A stretch of 61,927 nucleotides of DNA from Pseudogulbenkiania sp. (GTDB lineage Bacteria > Pseudomonadota > Gammaproteobacteria > Burkholderiales > Chromobacteriaceae): positions 1 to 61,927 of the forward strand of contig JAGLBD010000010.1 in the NCBI GenBank assembly GCA_018260425.1, written 5' to 3'. The notes under the pieces were generated by a model. The model did not search any database, was not told the origin of the DNA, and saw nothing but the letters and a program-made list of their open reading frames with translations. The position numbers and the translations under genes were made by a program. Below, in pieces: positions 54,087 to 61,927 of the stretch (positions are counted from its first letter, which is position 1; each line of letters begins with the position of its first letter).

Positions 54087-54845
54087 ATGAACCCGATCGG
54101 GCGAAGCACCATCGTCTTGCTGCTGGCCATGCTGGCACCGCTGGCCCGGGGAGAAAACCTGCTCATTGTGCGGGGTGATGGCAACTATCCACCCTTCGAG
54201 ATGGTCAGCCATGGCCAATTGACCGGCCTGCACATCGAGCTGGTCAACCTCATCGCCCGGCAATTGGGCGACACCGTGCACTGGCAAAGCGTACCGTGGA
54301 CCCGGGCCCAATCCATGCTTCGCTCCGGCGAAGCGGATGCCATCACCTTCATGAGCCAGACCCCGGAGAGGGAACGCTATGCAATCTTCCTGCCGGACGC
54401 GGCGCTGAGCACCACCCGATCCGCCTTCATCACCCTGGCCGGTACCTCCGGCAACTACCACTGGCACGGTGATCTTGCCGCACTGCGCGGCATTCCCATC
54501 GGGGTACTGAAGGGCTACGCCTATTCCCGCGAATTCGATAACGACCCCTCGCTCACCAAGCGGGTCGTGGTGGGGGGCAATGAACAACTGCTGCAAATGC
54601 TCAAGGCGGAACGCTTCGCCCTGGCGGTCGGCGACGTGGAGCAGTTCCGCTATCTGACCCGCAATGACCCCTCCTTGCCGGCGATCGAGTTTCTCGACCC
54701 TCCGCTATTCGCCCGTCCCAATTATCTGGCATTTTCCCGAAGCGAAAAGCGCATGGCCACGGCACAGCGCTACGCGCAAGCCATGGCCAATTACAAAAAA
54801 ACTCCCGCCTGGCGGGAGTTGATGAAACGCTACCTTTCCGACTGA
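54087..54845 (+). CDS. Periplasmic solute-binding protein, family 3-like (second orphan)
   Basis: 252 residues with a signal peptide (about 1-22, ARG-E). The mature fold is of the amino-acid-binding type: IVRGDGNYPPFEMVSHGQLTGLHIELVNLIARQLG, VPWTRAQSMLRSGEADAITFMSQTPERE, and PIGVLKGYAYSREF. No transport genes are adjacent. The last codons carry the terminator of the convergent AhpD-like gene, so the 3' end of this coding sequence is doubly constrained. The ligand is unknown. Confidence 0.85.
   Translation: MNPIGRSTIVLLLAMLAPLARGENLLIVRGDGNYPPFEMVSHGQLTGLHIELVNLIARQLGDTVHWQSVPWTRAQSMLRSGEADAITFMSQTPERERYAIFLPDAALSTTRSAFITLAGTSGNYHWHGDLAALRGIPIGVLKGYAYSREFDNDPSLTKRVVVGGNEQLLQMLKAERFALAVGDVEQFRYLTRNDPSLPAIEFLDPPLFARPNYLAFSRSEKRMATAQRYAQAMANYKKTPAWRELMKRYLSD
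54795..54820 (-). terminator. Terminator of the AhpD-like gene, inside the convergent coding sequence
   Basis: The minus strand reads AACTCCCGCC/GGCGGGAGTT followed by TTTTT. It lies inside the last 17 codons of the plus-strand binding protein (KKTPAWRELM) and 27 bases beyond the minus-strand stop. Confidence 0.85.
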
Positions 54846-54846
54846 C

Positions 54847-55206
54847 TCAGGCCGCGGGAGTCGCCTCGCCGCCGAAAGATTCAAAGGCCTGCAGGGCTTC
54901 CGCGGCCGTCATCAACGACGGACCGCCGCCCATATAGATGGCGACCTGCAACATTTCCATGAATTCGGCCCGGCTACAGCCCAACTCGACAAGTGCCTTG
55001 GCATGGAAAGCCAGACACCCCTGACAGCGATTGGCAATGCCGATGGCGATGGCCATCAATTCCTTGGTCTTGTTCGACAACGCCCCTTCGCTATGCGCCG
55101 CCCGACTCATCATGCCAAAGCCTTTGAGGGTATCGGGAATCTCCTGACGCATCTTGCCGAGTTGAGCAGAAATTTCAGTGGTGATATTTGGGTAGTCGTG
55201 AAGCAT
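54847..55206 (-). CDS. Carboxymuconolactone decarboxylase family (AhpD-like) protein
   Basis: 119 residues from the ATG at 55206 with AAGGAG 7 bases upstream (the longer frame from 55317 has no support). The AhpD-like redox motif is present: RCQGCLAFHAKALVELGCSRAEFME, C-x2-C-x3-H. Such proteins are peroxidase partners or small thiol enzymes; the true substrate is unknown. An AT-rich perfect palindrome lies in the promoter/leader, so regulation by a dimeric repressor is likely. Confidence 0.88.
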   Translation of the reverse strand: MLHDYPNITTEISAQLGKMRQEIPDTLKGFGMMSRAAHSEGALSNKTKELMAIAIGIANRCQGCLAFHAKALVELGCSRAEFMEMLQVAIYMGGGPSLMTAAEALQAFESFGGEATPAA

Positions 55207-55238
55207 GGTGTTCTCCTTACCGGATACGATATATGTAT

Positions 55239-55253
55239 TAATATAATATATTA
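55239..55253. promoter_or_regulatory. AT-rich palindrome (operator candidate) before the AhpD-like gene
   Basis: TAATATA-A-TATATTA is a perfect 7+7 palindrome about 33 bases upstream of the start codon, inside a patch with almost no G or C. It could be an operator or contain the -10. Confidence 0.5.
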
Positions 55254-55282
55254 TTAGATAACAAGTGCAAGCCCCCCACAAG

Positions 55283-55304
55283 AAAAAAGGAGCCGTAGCT
55301 CCTT
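55283..55304 (-). terminator. Terminator of the ubiquinone operon
   Basis: On the minus strand AAGGAGC-TACG-GCTCCTT is followed by TTTT, 10 bases after the ubiB stop. Confidence 0.9.
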
Positions 55305-55313
55305 GTTTCCGAT

Positions 55314-56843
55314 TCAACTCAGCAAACTCTTCACCAGCAGCCCCGCCAGCAGAATGGCGATCAGCGCCAGCCAGAAGTTCTGCCGCTTCTGCTCGCGCAT
55401 CAAGTGCATATAGCCTTCCACCACCAGGGCACTGCGGTCGCCGGACACCAGCTCGTTAAGCTTGCGGGGCAATTGGGGCAAAGTCGTTGCCCATTGCGGC
55501 GCCTCGTGTTTGAGAGTACGCAACAGCCCGCGCCAACCGATCTGCTCGTTCATCCATTTCACCAGAAACGGCTTGGCGGTATCCCACAAGTCCAGATGCG
55601 GGTCCAGCTGGCGGCCCAATCCCTCGATATTCAGCAAGGTTTTTTGCAACAGCACCAGTTGGGGCTGGATTTCAACATTGAAACGGCGACTGGTTTCAAA
55701 CAGGCGCAACAGCACCATGCCGAAAGAAATCTCGGACAGCGGTTTCTCGAAAATCGGTTCACACACCGTGCGTACCGCCGCTTCCAGCTCTTCGGCACGG
55801 GTATCGGCAGGCACCCAGCCGGATTCGATGTGTGCCGTGGCGACACGGTGATAGTCGCGATTGAAGAAGGCCAGGAAATTGACCGCAAGATAATGCTTGT
55901 CCACGTCGGTCAGGCTGCCGACGATACCGAAATCCAGCGCGATATAACGTCCGTCTTCGGCCACGAAGATATTGCCGGGGTGCATGTCGGCGTGAAAGAA
56001 GCCATGCCGGAACACCTGGGTAAAGAAAATCTCGACGCCGAAGCGCGACAGTTTCTTCAGGTCCACGCCCTCCGCACGCAGCCGCTCGATCTGGGAGATC
56101 GGTGTTCCATGCATCCACTCGAGGGTCATTACCTCCCGCCGGGTGTAGTCGTAGAACACTTCGGGCACGATCAGCATGTCGGAACCGACAAAATTGCGGC
56201 GCAACTGATTGGCGTTGGCCGCTTCATGCATCATATCCAGTTCGTCATGCAGGTACTTGTCAAACTCTGCCACCACTTCGCGGGGTTTCAAGCGCTTGCC
56301 ATCGGCGAACAAGCGCTCGACCCACTGAGCCAGGGTGCGCATCAGCGCCAGATCTTTTTCGATGACCGGCAGGATGTCGGGACGCACCACCTTGACCGCC
56401 ACCTCGCGGCCACGACTGCCGTCCGGGTTGCGCAACCAGGCCTTGTGTACCTGCGCTACCGATGCACTGGCCACCGGCACATCATTGAAATCGACATACA
56501 ACTGCTCGACAGGAACACCGAAAGCGCGCTCGATCACTTCGCGGGCAAGACTCCCGTCGAAGGGGGGGACTTTATCCTGAAGAAAGGCCAGTTCTTCGGC
56601 ATAGTCAGGGGGCAATAAATCGCGACGCGTCGATAGCACCTGACCGAATTTGACAAAAATCGGCCCCAACGACTCCAGTGCCAGCCGCACCCGGACCGGC
56701 AGAGGATGATCAAGGTCACGCCGCAATGGTATGCAGCGAAACAGCCGGTGAATGAACCCCAGCCGGGAATGTCCACGCAGGAACTCGTCCAGACCGAAAC
56801 GCCAGAACGTCGCAAAAATGGTGAAAGAACGAAGAATGCGCAT
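55314..56843 (-). CDS. ubiB: Ubiquinone biosynthesis regulatory protein kinase-like UbiB
   Basis: A 509-residue atypical (ABC1/ADCK) kinase-like protein. It has the hallmark [20 protein letters not shown] (KxGQ) near residues 60-80, AVKVVRPDI, the catalytic [12 protein letters not shown], and ALDFGIVG, ending with two C-terminal helices (about 470-509). It is needed for aerobic ubiquinone synthesis. It follows ubiJ by 3 bases. Confidence 0.96.
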   Translation of the reverse strand: MRILRSFTIFATFWRFGLDEFLRGHSRLGFIHRLFRCIPLRRDLDHPLPVRVRLALESLGPIFVKFGQVLSTRRDLLPPDYAEELAFLQDKVPPFDGSLAREVIERAFGVPVEQLYVDFNDVPVASASVAQVHKAWLRNPDGSRGREVAVKVVRPDILPVIEKDLALMRTLAQWVERLFADGKRLKPREVVAEFDKYLHDELDMMHEAANANQLRRNFVGSDMLIVPEVFYDYTRREVMTLEWMHGTPISQIERLRAEGVDLKKLSRFGVEIFFTQVFRHGFFHADMHPGNIFVAEDGRYIALDFGIVGSLTDVDKHYLAVNFLAFFNRDYHRVATAHIESGWVPADTRAEELEAAVRTVCEPIFEKPLSEISFGMVLLRLFETSRRFNVEIQPQLVLLQKTLLNIEGLGRQLDPHLDLWDTAKPFLVKWMNEQIGWRGLLRTLKHEAPQWATTLPQLPRKLNELVSGDRSALVVEGYMHLMREQKRQNFWLALIAILLAGLLVKSLLS

Positions 56844-56846
56844 GAT

Positions 56847-57425
56847 TCAATGAGTCTGTCGGTTCAGGGCCTGCTCAAGCAGCAACAGCCGTTTTTCAAA
56901 ACGCTCGGTATCGTCGCGTAATTCATCAACGGCACCGACATAGGCCGCAACGGCAGGTTTACCGGCAAGCAGCGGGGCTTCTTCGCGCAAATGCTCGGCA
57001 AAACTGGCCGCCAGCCGCCAGGCAATTTCGCCACGGATACCCCCGCCACGCTTGACCAGTCGCTCCACGCGATAGGCGGCGGCATCGCCGGCCAGCCGGG
57101 AAACATCCTCGACCCAATGCCATGACAGGCGGCCCGACAGGCGCAGCAATGCCCCGGCCAGTTCGGCGTCCCCCTCCAGCACCACATCATTGACTGACGG
57201 GTCGCGACCGGCCATCACCGCCATCACCGCAGAGTGGCGCAGGGTCAAGGTCGCTTCGGGCTCGCCCTCGCACCCGGCAAGCCAACCGTCACTGTTCACT
57301 ACGCCGGTCACCGCCACCGGTGCCACGCGCCAGGCCACACGCCGGCCGGCATGCGCGGCCAACTCGGCGCGGACTTCGGGCGACTGTGCGAGCAAATGAT
57401 TCATTACCGCCAGATCAATGCGCAT
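56847..57425 (-). CDS. ubiJ: Ubiquinone biosynthesis accessory factor UbiJ
   Basis: 192 residues with an N-terminal SCP2-like lipid-binding domain (RVAWRVAPVAVTGVVNSDGWLAGCE, ATLTLRHSAVMAVMAGRD, VVLEGDAELAGALLRL) and a C-terminal coiled coil (VDELRDDTERFEKRLLLLEQAL). UbiJ with UbiK scaffolds the aerobic Ubi complex and binds the lipid intermediates. Its place between ubiE and ubiB is typical. Confidence 0.93.
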   Translation of the reverse strand: MRIDLAVMNHLLAQSPEVRAELAAHAGRRVAWRVAPVAVTGVVNSDGWLAGCEGEPEATLTLRHSAVMAVMAGRDPSVNDVVLEGDAELAGALLRLSGRLSWHWVEDVSRLAGDAAAYRVERLVKRGGGIRGEIAWRLAASFAEHLREEAPLLAGKPAVAAYVGAVDELRDDTERFEKRLLLLEQALNRQTH

Positions 57426-57458
57426 TTTGACAACTCCCTGTCACTGTCCGGGGCCGGA

Positions 57459-58193
57459 TCAGAACACAAAGCCCTTGTGCAGCGCCACGACGCCACCGGT
57501 AAGGTTGTGGTACTCGGCCTTGTCGAAACCGGCCTCCAGCATCATGTCCTTCAGGGTGTCCTGATCCGGGTGCATCCGGATGGACTCGGCCAGATAGCGG
57601 TAGCTCTCGGCGTCATTGGCCACCAGCTTGCCCATCAGCGGCAAGGCCTTGAAGGAGTACAGGTCATAGAACGGGGACAAGGGCTTCCACACTTTGGAGA
57701 ACTCAAGCACCAGCAATTTGCCACCCGGTTTGAGCACGCGGCGCATTTCTTTCAGCGCAGCATCCTTGTGGGTCATATTGCGCAAGCCAAAAGCCACCGA
57801 CACGCAATCGAAATAGGCATCCGGAAACGGCAGCTTCTCGGCATCGGCCAGCGAGACCGGCAACACCAGACCTTCATCCAGCAGGCGGTCACGTCCTACC
57901 GTCAGCATCGAGCTATTGATATCCGTCAGCCACACCTCGCCGGTCTTGCCGACGCGTTTGGCCCAGCCGCGGGCCAGATCGCCGGTACCACCGGCAATAT
58001 CCAGCACCTTGTCGCCGGCACGTACCCCGGAAGTTGTCAGGGTAAAGTGCTTCCAGATACGGTGCATGCCTCCCGACATCAGGTCATTCATCACATCGTA
58101 CTTTTGCGCCACGGAATGGAAGACCTCGGCCACCTTGCCGGCTTTTTCATTCTCGGAAACGGTCTTGAAACCGAAGTGTGTCGTCTTGTCCAT
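57459..58193 (-). CDS. ubiE: Ubiquinone/menaquinone methyltransferase UbiE
   Basis: A class I SAM methyltransferase, 244 residues. It opens with [39 protein letters not shown], has the SAM motif [13 protein letters not shown] (about 67-79), [31 protein letters not shown], and [12 protein letters not shown] at the end. It C-methylates the demethylated quinol. It is in operon with ubiJ and ubiB. Confidence 0.97.
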   Translation of the reverse strand: MDKTTHFGFKTVSENEKAGKVAEVFHSVAQKYDVMNDLMSGGMHRIWKHFTLTTSGVRAGDKVLDIAGGTGDLARGWAKRVGKTGEVWLTDINSSMLTVGRDRLLDEGLVLPVSLADAEKLPFPDAYFDCVSVAFGLRNMTHKDAALKEMRRVLKPGGKLLVLEFSKVWKPLSPFYDLYSFKALPLMGKLVANDAESYRYLAESIRMHPDQDTLKDMMLEAGFDKAEYHNLTGGVVALHKGFVF

Positions 58194-58211
58194 TGTCTTG
58201 CCTGTTCTCGT

Positions 58212-58598
58212 TCAAGAAGAAGCGTCCGGAGTGGCATCGCGGCTGGCGCCCGCCTCTTCCAGTCGTCTCAAATAGGCTTGCCAGTATGCCTCCTGGCACT
58301 CACCCAGTTCATGGAGATAATCCCAACTGTACAAACCATTGTGATGGCCGTCGTCGAATACCAGCCGCAAGGCGTAGTGGCCGACCGGCTCGAGGGCCGT
58401 GATCGCGACCGCCCGTTTGCCGGTCTGCAATACCTCGTTGCCGCGACCATGCCCGCGCACCTCGGCAGAGGGCGAATGCACGCGCAGGTATTCGGCCGGC
58501 AAGGCAAAGGTCTTCGAGTCATCGAAGGTGATTTCCAGTACCCGGGAAACCGCATGCAAACGGATTTCCACCGGCTGGTGACGGGCATTGTCGCTCAT
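58212..58598 (-). CDS. DUF971 domain-containing protein
   Basis: 128 residues from the ATG at 58598 with GGAGA upstream; the frame extends upstream but into queA. The DUF971 (gamma-butyrobetaine hydroxylase N-terminal-like) pattern is EITFDDSKTFALPAEYLRVHSPSAEVRGHG and LVFDDGHHNGLYSWDYLHELG. It commonly lies beside ubiE in betaproteobacteria, but its function is unknown. It starts 4 bases after queA stops. Confidence 0.9.
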   Translation of the reverse strand: MSDNARHQPVEIRLHAVSRVLEITFDDSKTFALPAEYLRVHSPSAEVRGHGRGNEVLQTGKRAVAITALEPVGHYALRLVFDDGHHNGLYSWDYLHELGECQEAYWQAYLRRLEEAGASRDATPDASS

Positions 58599-58602
58599 GG
58601 AT

Positions 58603-59634
58603 TCATTCTCCGCCGTCGTTTTTCTCCAGCAACATGGCATCGCCATAGCTGAAGAAGCGGTATTCGGCGTCGACTGCATGCCGGTAGGCCTGGCGAATCG
58701 CCTTCGAACCGGCGAACGCCGACACCAGCATCAGCAAGGTCGACTTGGGAAGATGGAAATTGGTCAGCAAGCGGTCCACCACCCTGAAACGGTAGCCCGG
58801 GGTAATGAAGATGTCGGTTTCACCGCGGCCGGCCACCAATTCCCCGCTACGTGCCGCCGACTCGAGCGCACGCACGCTGGTGGTACCAATCGCCATCACC
58901 TTGCGGCCTTCGCGTTTGGCGGCGGCGATGCGGTCGACGGTATGTTGCGGAATATCGTAAATCTCGCTGTGCATCACATGGTCGGCGATCGACTCGACAC
59001 GCACCGGCTGGAACGTCCCGGCCCCGACATGCAGGGTCACCCACAGCAACTCCACGCCACGGGCTTGCAGTGCGGCCAGCATGTCTTCGGTGAAGTGCAG
59101 GCCGGCAGTCGGCGCGGCCACGGCGCCTTGTTCGCGGGCGTAGACGGTCTGGTAGCGGCTGTCGTCGTCATCGCCGGCAGAACGTTCGATATACGGCGGC
59201 AACGGCAGCTTGCCGGACGCCTCCATGATATCGAATACCGACTCGTCTTCCGAGAAGCGCAGCCGGAACAGGTCGCCGGCCCGCTCGATCATCTCGGCCT
59301 CCCAGCGTCCGGCAAACACCAGCCGGGTACCGGGCTTGGGCGACTTGGAGGCACGGATATGAGCCAGTGCCTCGTGCTCGCCGAGCACACGCTCGATCAG
59401 CGCCTCGACCCGACCGCCGGTGGTTTTTTCGCCAAACAGGCGCGCCTTGACCACGCGGGTGTCATTAAATACCAGAACATCGCCAGGAGCGACCCGGTCA
59501 AGAAAATGAACAAACTCATCATCCGTGATGCGCTCGCCATCAACATGCATCAAACGGCTGCCACCGCGAACGGCGGGCGGATGCTGGGCAATGAGCTGCT
59601 CGGGCAGAATGTAGTCGAAATCGGAAAGCTGCAT
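58603..59634 (-). CDS. queA: S-adenosylmethionine:tRNA ribosyltransferase-isomerase
   Basis: Forms epoxyqueuosine from preQ1-tRNA with SAM as ribosyl donor. 343 residues, with [15 protein letters not shown], the [44 protein letters not shown] and the C-terminal [18 protein letters not shown], all diagnostic for QueA. It begins the queA-DUF971-ubiE-ubiJ-ubiB run. No tgt gene is visible here. Confidence 0.97.
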   Translation of the reverse strand: MQLSDFDYILPEQLIAQHPPAVRGGSRLMHVDGERITDDEFVHFLDRVAPGDVLVFNDTRVVKARLFGEKTTGGRVEALIERVLGEHEALAHIRASKSPKPGTRLVFAGRWEAEMIERAGDLFRLRFSEDESVFDIMEASGKLPLPPYIERSAGDDDDSRYQTVYAREQGAVAAPTAGLHFTEDMLAALQARGVELLWVTLHVGAGTFQPVRVESIADHVMHSEIYDIPQHTVDRIAAAKREGRKVMAIGTTSVRALESAARSGELVAGRGETDIFITPGYRFRVVDRLLTNFHLPKSTLLMLVSAFAGSKAIRQAYRHAVDAEYRFFSYGDAMLLEKNDGGE

Positions 59635-59918
59635 GATGATCGATGATAAGGCAAATACTGCGATTATACCTGTGTGGCAGCCGTTGCGGGCAGAGAAGCC
59701 GATGAAGCTGGTTTGCCGCAGATCAACACCGGAATTGCCAATGGTATGACACTACCGACTTGCCCAGCCCGGCAAGTTGATTTAGTGTATCTGCTCGATT
59801 TCAGTCAATGACATTTGCAAACGACCGACAAACAGCCGTTTGAATTTCAGTAAAAGCTAGACATCTTGCTGCGATTTACGGCAAACTCGCGCCCATGATT
59901 AAACGAGGAACTCAAGTT

Positions 59919-60368
59919 TTGGCCCGAAAATTCCTTGTGCTGCACGGCCCCAACCTGAATCTTCTGGGTCGCCGTGAACCCGAGCACTACGGCAGTCAAA
60001 CGCTTGAAGACATCAACCGGAATCTGGTGAAGCTGGCCACGGCCCATGGGCATCAACTCGATACCCTGCAAAGCAACGCCGAACATGTTCTGGTGGAGCG
60101 CGTGCACGCGGCCCTTGGCGACGGCACCGACTTCATCATCATCAATCCGGCCGCTTTCACCCACACCAGCGTCGCCCTTCGGGATGCGCTGTCGGCTGTC
60201 AGGGTTCCGTTTGTCGAAGTCCACCTCTCCAACGTTCACGCCCGCGAAGCATTCCGCCACCACTCCTATTTCTCCGATATAGCAGTTGGGGTCATTGCCG
60301 GTCTGGGCGCTCACGGTTACGAACTGGCACTGGACTACGCGCTGCGCCATCTCGACGCGCCCCGGTGA
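59919..60368 (+). CDS. aroQ: 3-dehydroquinate dehydratase, type II
   Basis: The third shikimate-pathway step. I choose the TTG at 59919 because GAGGA lies 9 bases upstream and the family starts about here ([24 protein letters not shown]); an ATG at 59895 adds 8 residues but has no ribosome site. The protein has 149 residues (157 from the ATG). Features: the catalytic Tyr in [55 protein letters not shown] with the catalytic His. It is next to accB-accC, a common arrangement. Confidence 0.95.
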   Translation: MARKFLVLHGPNLNLLGRREPEHYGSQTLEDINRNLVKLATAHGHQLDTLQSNAEHVLVERVHAALGDGTDFIIINPAAFTHTSVALRDALSAVRVPFVEVHLSNVHAREAFRHHSYFSDIAVGVIAGLGAHGYELALDYALRHLDAPR

Positions 60369-60400
60369 AGTCACGAACATAGCTTCAGAAGGATTACCCA

Positions 60401-60859
60401 ATGGATCTGCGTAAACTCAAGAAACTCATCGATCTGGTCGAGGAATCCGGCATTGCCGAACTCGAAGTGACCGAAGGTGAAGAAAAAGTCCGCATTACCC
60501 GCGTTTCCGCCAACGCACAGTTTGCGTATGCACAGCCGATGACCGCCGTGCAACTGCCGGCAGACCATGGCGCTGCGCCGCAGCCCGTCGCCGCTGCACC
60601 GCAACCGGCCGCCGGCCCCGACCTCTCCAATGCATTGAAATCGCCGATGGTCGGCACCTTTTACCGGGCACCGAGCCCGGGTGCCAAGAACTTTGTCGAC
60701 GTCGGCAGCCAGGTCAATGTCGGTGATACCCTGTGCATCATCGAAGCCATGAAGCTGATGAACGAAATCGAAGCCGACCGTGCCGGTACCGTCAAGGCCA
60801 TTCTGGTGACGGAAGGCCAACCTGTTGAATATGGCGAACCCCTGTTCATCATCGAATAA
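60401..60859 (+). CDS. accB: Acetyl-CoA carboxylase biotin carboxyl carrier protein
   Basis: 152 residues: an N-terminal [33 protein letters not shown], an Ala/Pro-rich linker (about 55-75), and the biotinyl domain with the target Lys in [12 protein letters not shown] (K118). It carries CO2 for fatty acid synthesis. AGAAGGA lies before the ATG. Confidence 0.97.
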   Translation: MDLRKLKKLIDLVEESGIAELEVTEGEEKVRITRVSANAQFAYAQPMTAVQLPADHGAAPQPVAAAPQPAAGPDLSNALKSPMVGTFYRAPSPGAKNFVDVGSQVNVGDTLCIIEAMKLMNEIEADRAGTVKAILVTEGQPVEYGEPLFIIE

Positions 60860-60887
60860 GTCCCTGACCGACACGGCCAGAAGCGAC

Positions 60888-60920
60888 AGGGCACGACACT
60901 GATCCGTGCCCTTGTTGTTT
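60888..60920 (+). terminator. Hairpin between accB and accC (attenuator or partial terminator)
   Basis: An 8-bp stem AGGGCACG/CGTGCCCT, 9-nt loop, then TGTTGTTT. accC starts 29 bases later, so complete termination would cut an operon that is usually co-transcribed. Confidence 0.6.
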
Positions 60921-60948
60921 CACGGGCCTCACTATGGACGATCCAGCC

Positions 60949-61927
60949 ATGTTTGAAAAAATCCTGATCGCCAACCGCGGTGAAATCGCTCTGCGTATCC
61001 AGCGCGCCTGCCGCGAACTGGGCATCAAAACCGTTGTGGTTCACTCCGAAGCCGACCGCGAAGCCAAGTACGTCAAGCTGGCCGACGAATCGGTCTGCAT
61101 CGGACCGGCCCCCTCGGCAAAAAGTTATCTGAACATCCCGGCCATCATCGCCGCAGCCGAAGTCACCGACGCCCAGGCCATCCATCCGGGCTATGGCTTC
61201 CTGTCCGAGAATGCCGACTTTGCCGAACGCGTCGAACAGTCCGGTTTTGTCTTCATCGGACCGCGTCCGGAAACCATTCGCCTGATGGGCGACAAGGTGT
61301 CCGCCAAGGAGGCGATGATCGCCGCCGGCGTACCGTGCGTACCCGGTTCCGACGGTGCACTGGGCGACGACCCGGCAGACATCGTGCGCAGCGCCAAGAA
61401 AATCGGTTTCCCGGTCATCATCAAAGCGGCCGGCGGCGGTGGCGGACGCGGCATGCGCGTGGTACACAGCGAAGCCGCTCTGGTCAATGCGGTGAACATG
61501 ACCCGCGCCGAAGCCCAGGCGGCCTTCGGCAACCCGGTCGTGTATATGGAGAAGTTCCTCGAACAGCCGCGCCATATCGAGATCCAGGTGCTGTCCGACG
61601 AATACGGCAATGCCATCTTCCTGGGCGAGCGCGACTGCTCGATGCAGCGCCGCCACCAGAAGATCATCGAGGAAGCGCCGGCTCCCGGCATCACCGACGA
61701 ACAACGTGCGGAGATCGGCAAGGTCTGCGCCGATGCCTGCGCACGGATTGGCTATCGTGGTGCGGGTACCTTCGAGTTCCTCTATGAAAACGGGGGCTTC
61801 TACTTCATCGAAATGAACACTCGCGTGCAGGTCGAACATCCGGTGACCGAGATGATCACCGGCATCGATATCGTGCAGGAACAGATCCGCATCGCCGCCG
61901 GCGAAAAGCTGCGCTACAAACAAAGCG
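60949..61927 (+). CDS. accC: Acetyl-CoA carboxylase biotin carboxylase subunit (3' end cut by window edge)
   Basis: 326 codons are present and open to the right edge; full length in the family is about 450. The ATG at 60949 ([21 protein letters not shown]) is the family start; an ATG at 60934 is in frame. Features: [42 protein letters not shown] (ATP grasp), [21 protein letters not shown], and [20 protein letters not shown]. It carboxylates biotin on AccB with ATP and bicarbonate. Confidence 0.97.
   Translation, partial: MFEKILIANRGEIALRIQRACRELGIKTVVVHSEADREAKYVKLADESVCIGPAPSAKSYLNIPAIIAAAEVTDAQAIHPGYGFLSENADFAERVEQSGFVFIGPRPETIRLMGDKVSAKEAMIAAGVPCVPGSDGALGDDPADIVRSAKKIGFPVIIKAAGGGGGRGMRVVHSEAALVNAVNMTRAEAQAAFGNPVVYMEKFLEQPRHIEIQVLSDEYGNAIFLGERDCSMQRRHQKIIEEAPAPGITDEQRAEIGKVCADACARIGYRGAGTFEFLYENGGFYFIEMNTRVQVEHPVTEMITGIDIVQEQIRIAAGEKLRYKQS

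Noticed and set aside
60661-61923. 420-codon minus-strand frame over accB and accC
   Set aside because: It is antisense to accB and accC, whose plus-strand reading has all expected motifs; the accC frame simply runs off the window.

Overview
The window is a typical betaproteobacterial chromosome segment, most likely from Neisseriales/Chromobacteriaceae. That placement is inferred from gene content and order (lpxK-Trm112-kdsB-adk behind exbBD; hom-thrC next to alaA; ubiE-ubiJ-ubiB; flgAMN; metNIQ; the ppk1, argA and CtpA/EnvC/GpmI groups), not from a database search. Most of it is high-GC housekeeping DNA. The left 4.8 kb is different: lower in GC, repetitive, and of no family I can name.

Left end (1-4811): three tandem paralogues (the first cut by the window edge) of a protein kinase-like family. 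Each has an IQ-like calmodulin-type helix near the N-terminus, an HxDxKxxN catalytic loop, a DCDG in place of DFG, and a TPGYMP activation-segment motif. The two complete intergenic spacers are both 323 bp. They carry a near-identical upstream block and decayed fragments of the 5' end of the histidine kinase gene that follows copy 3. The array therefore seems to have grown by tandem duplication of a unit made of upstream region, kinase-like gene and histidine-kinase 5' end. This is the best candidate for an undescribed system; a role as secreted effectors acting on a eukaryotic host is inference.

4968-8095: a membrane histidine kinase and a translationally coupled REC-DUF3369-HD-GYP response regulator. 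8184-12604 (minus): TrhA/hemolysin III protein, then an exbB-exbD-lpxK-Trm112-kdsB-adk operon. 13020-14899: xseA and a DUF4442 gene preceded by an FNR-like box and a perfect 13-bp hairpin. 14933-19627: an ArsR regulator divergent from gpmI-envC-ctpA. 19705-25707: argA, yggX, ppk1, a DUF456 gene and ettA. 25858-29634: a lone periplasmic binding protein, a diguanylate cyclase, a degenerate ArgB-like protein, a PtsN-like protein and a VF530 protein. 29720-29974: tRNA-Glu, tRNA-Arg and tRNA-Ser behind lysC (minus).

31488-35618: two tandem M13 metallopeptidases. 35687-39676: alaC-type aminotransferase and metNIQ. 39701-41914: a GAF-PAS-PAS-GGDEF gene flanked by 46-bp direct repeats of a terminator, which looks like an insertion between metQ and srkA. 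41928-46996 (minus): srkA, rhlE, cbiB-like, and flgA-flgM-flgN with a FliA-type promoter before flgM. 47116-49287: GDSL esterase autotransporter. 49360-53431 (minus): thrC, hom, alaA. 53642-55206: Mth938-family gene, a second lone binding protein, and an AhpD-like protein behind an AT-rich palindrome. 55314-59634 (minus): queA, DUF971 gene, ubiE, ubiJ, ubiB. 59919 to the end: aroQ, accB and the start of accC, cut by the right edge.

No insertion sequence, prophage gene or CRISPR array was seen.
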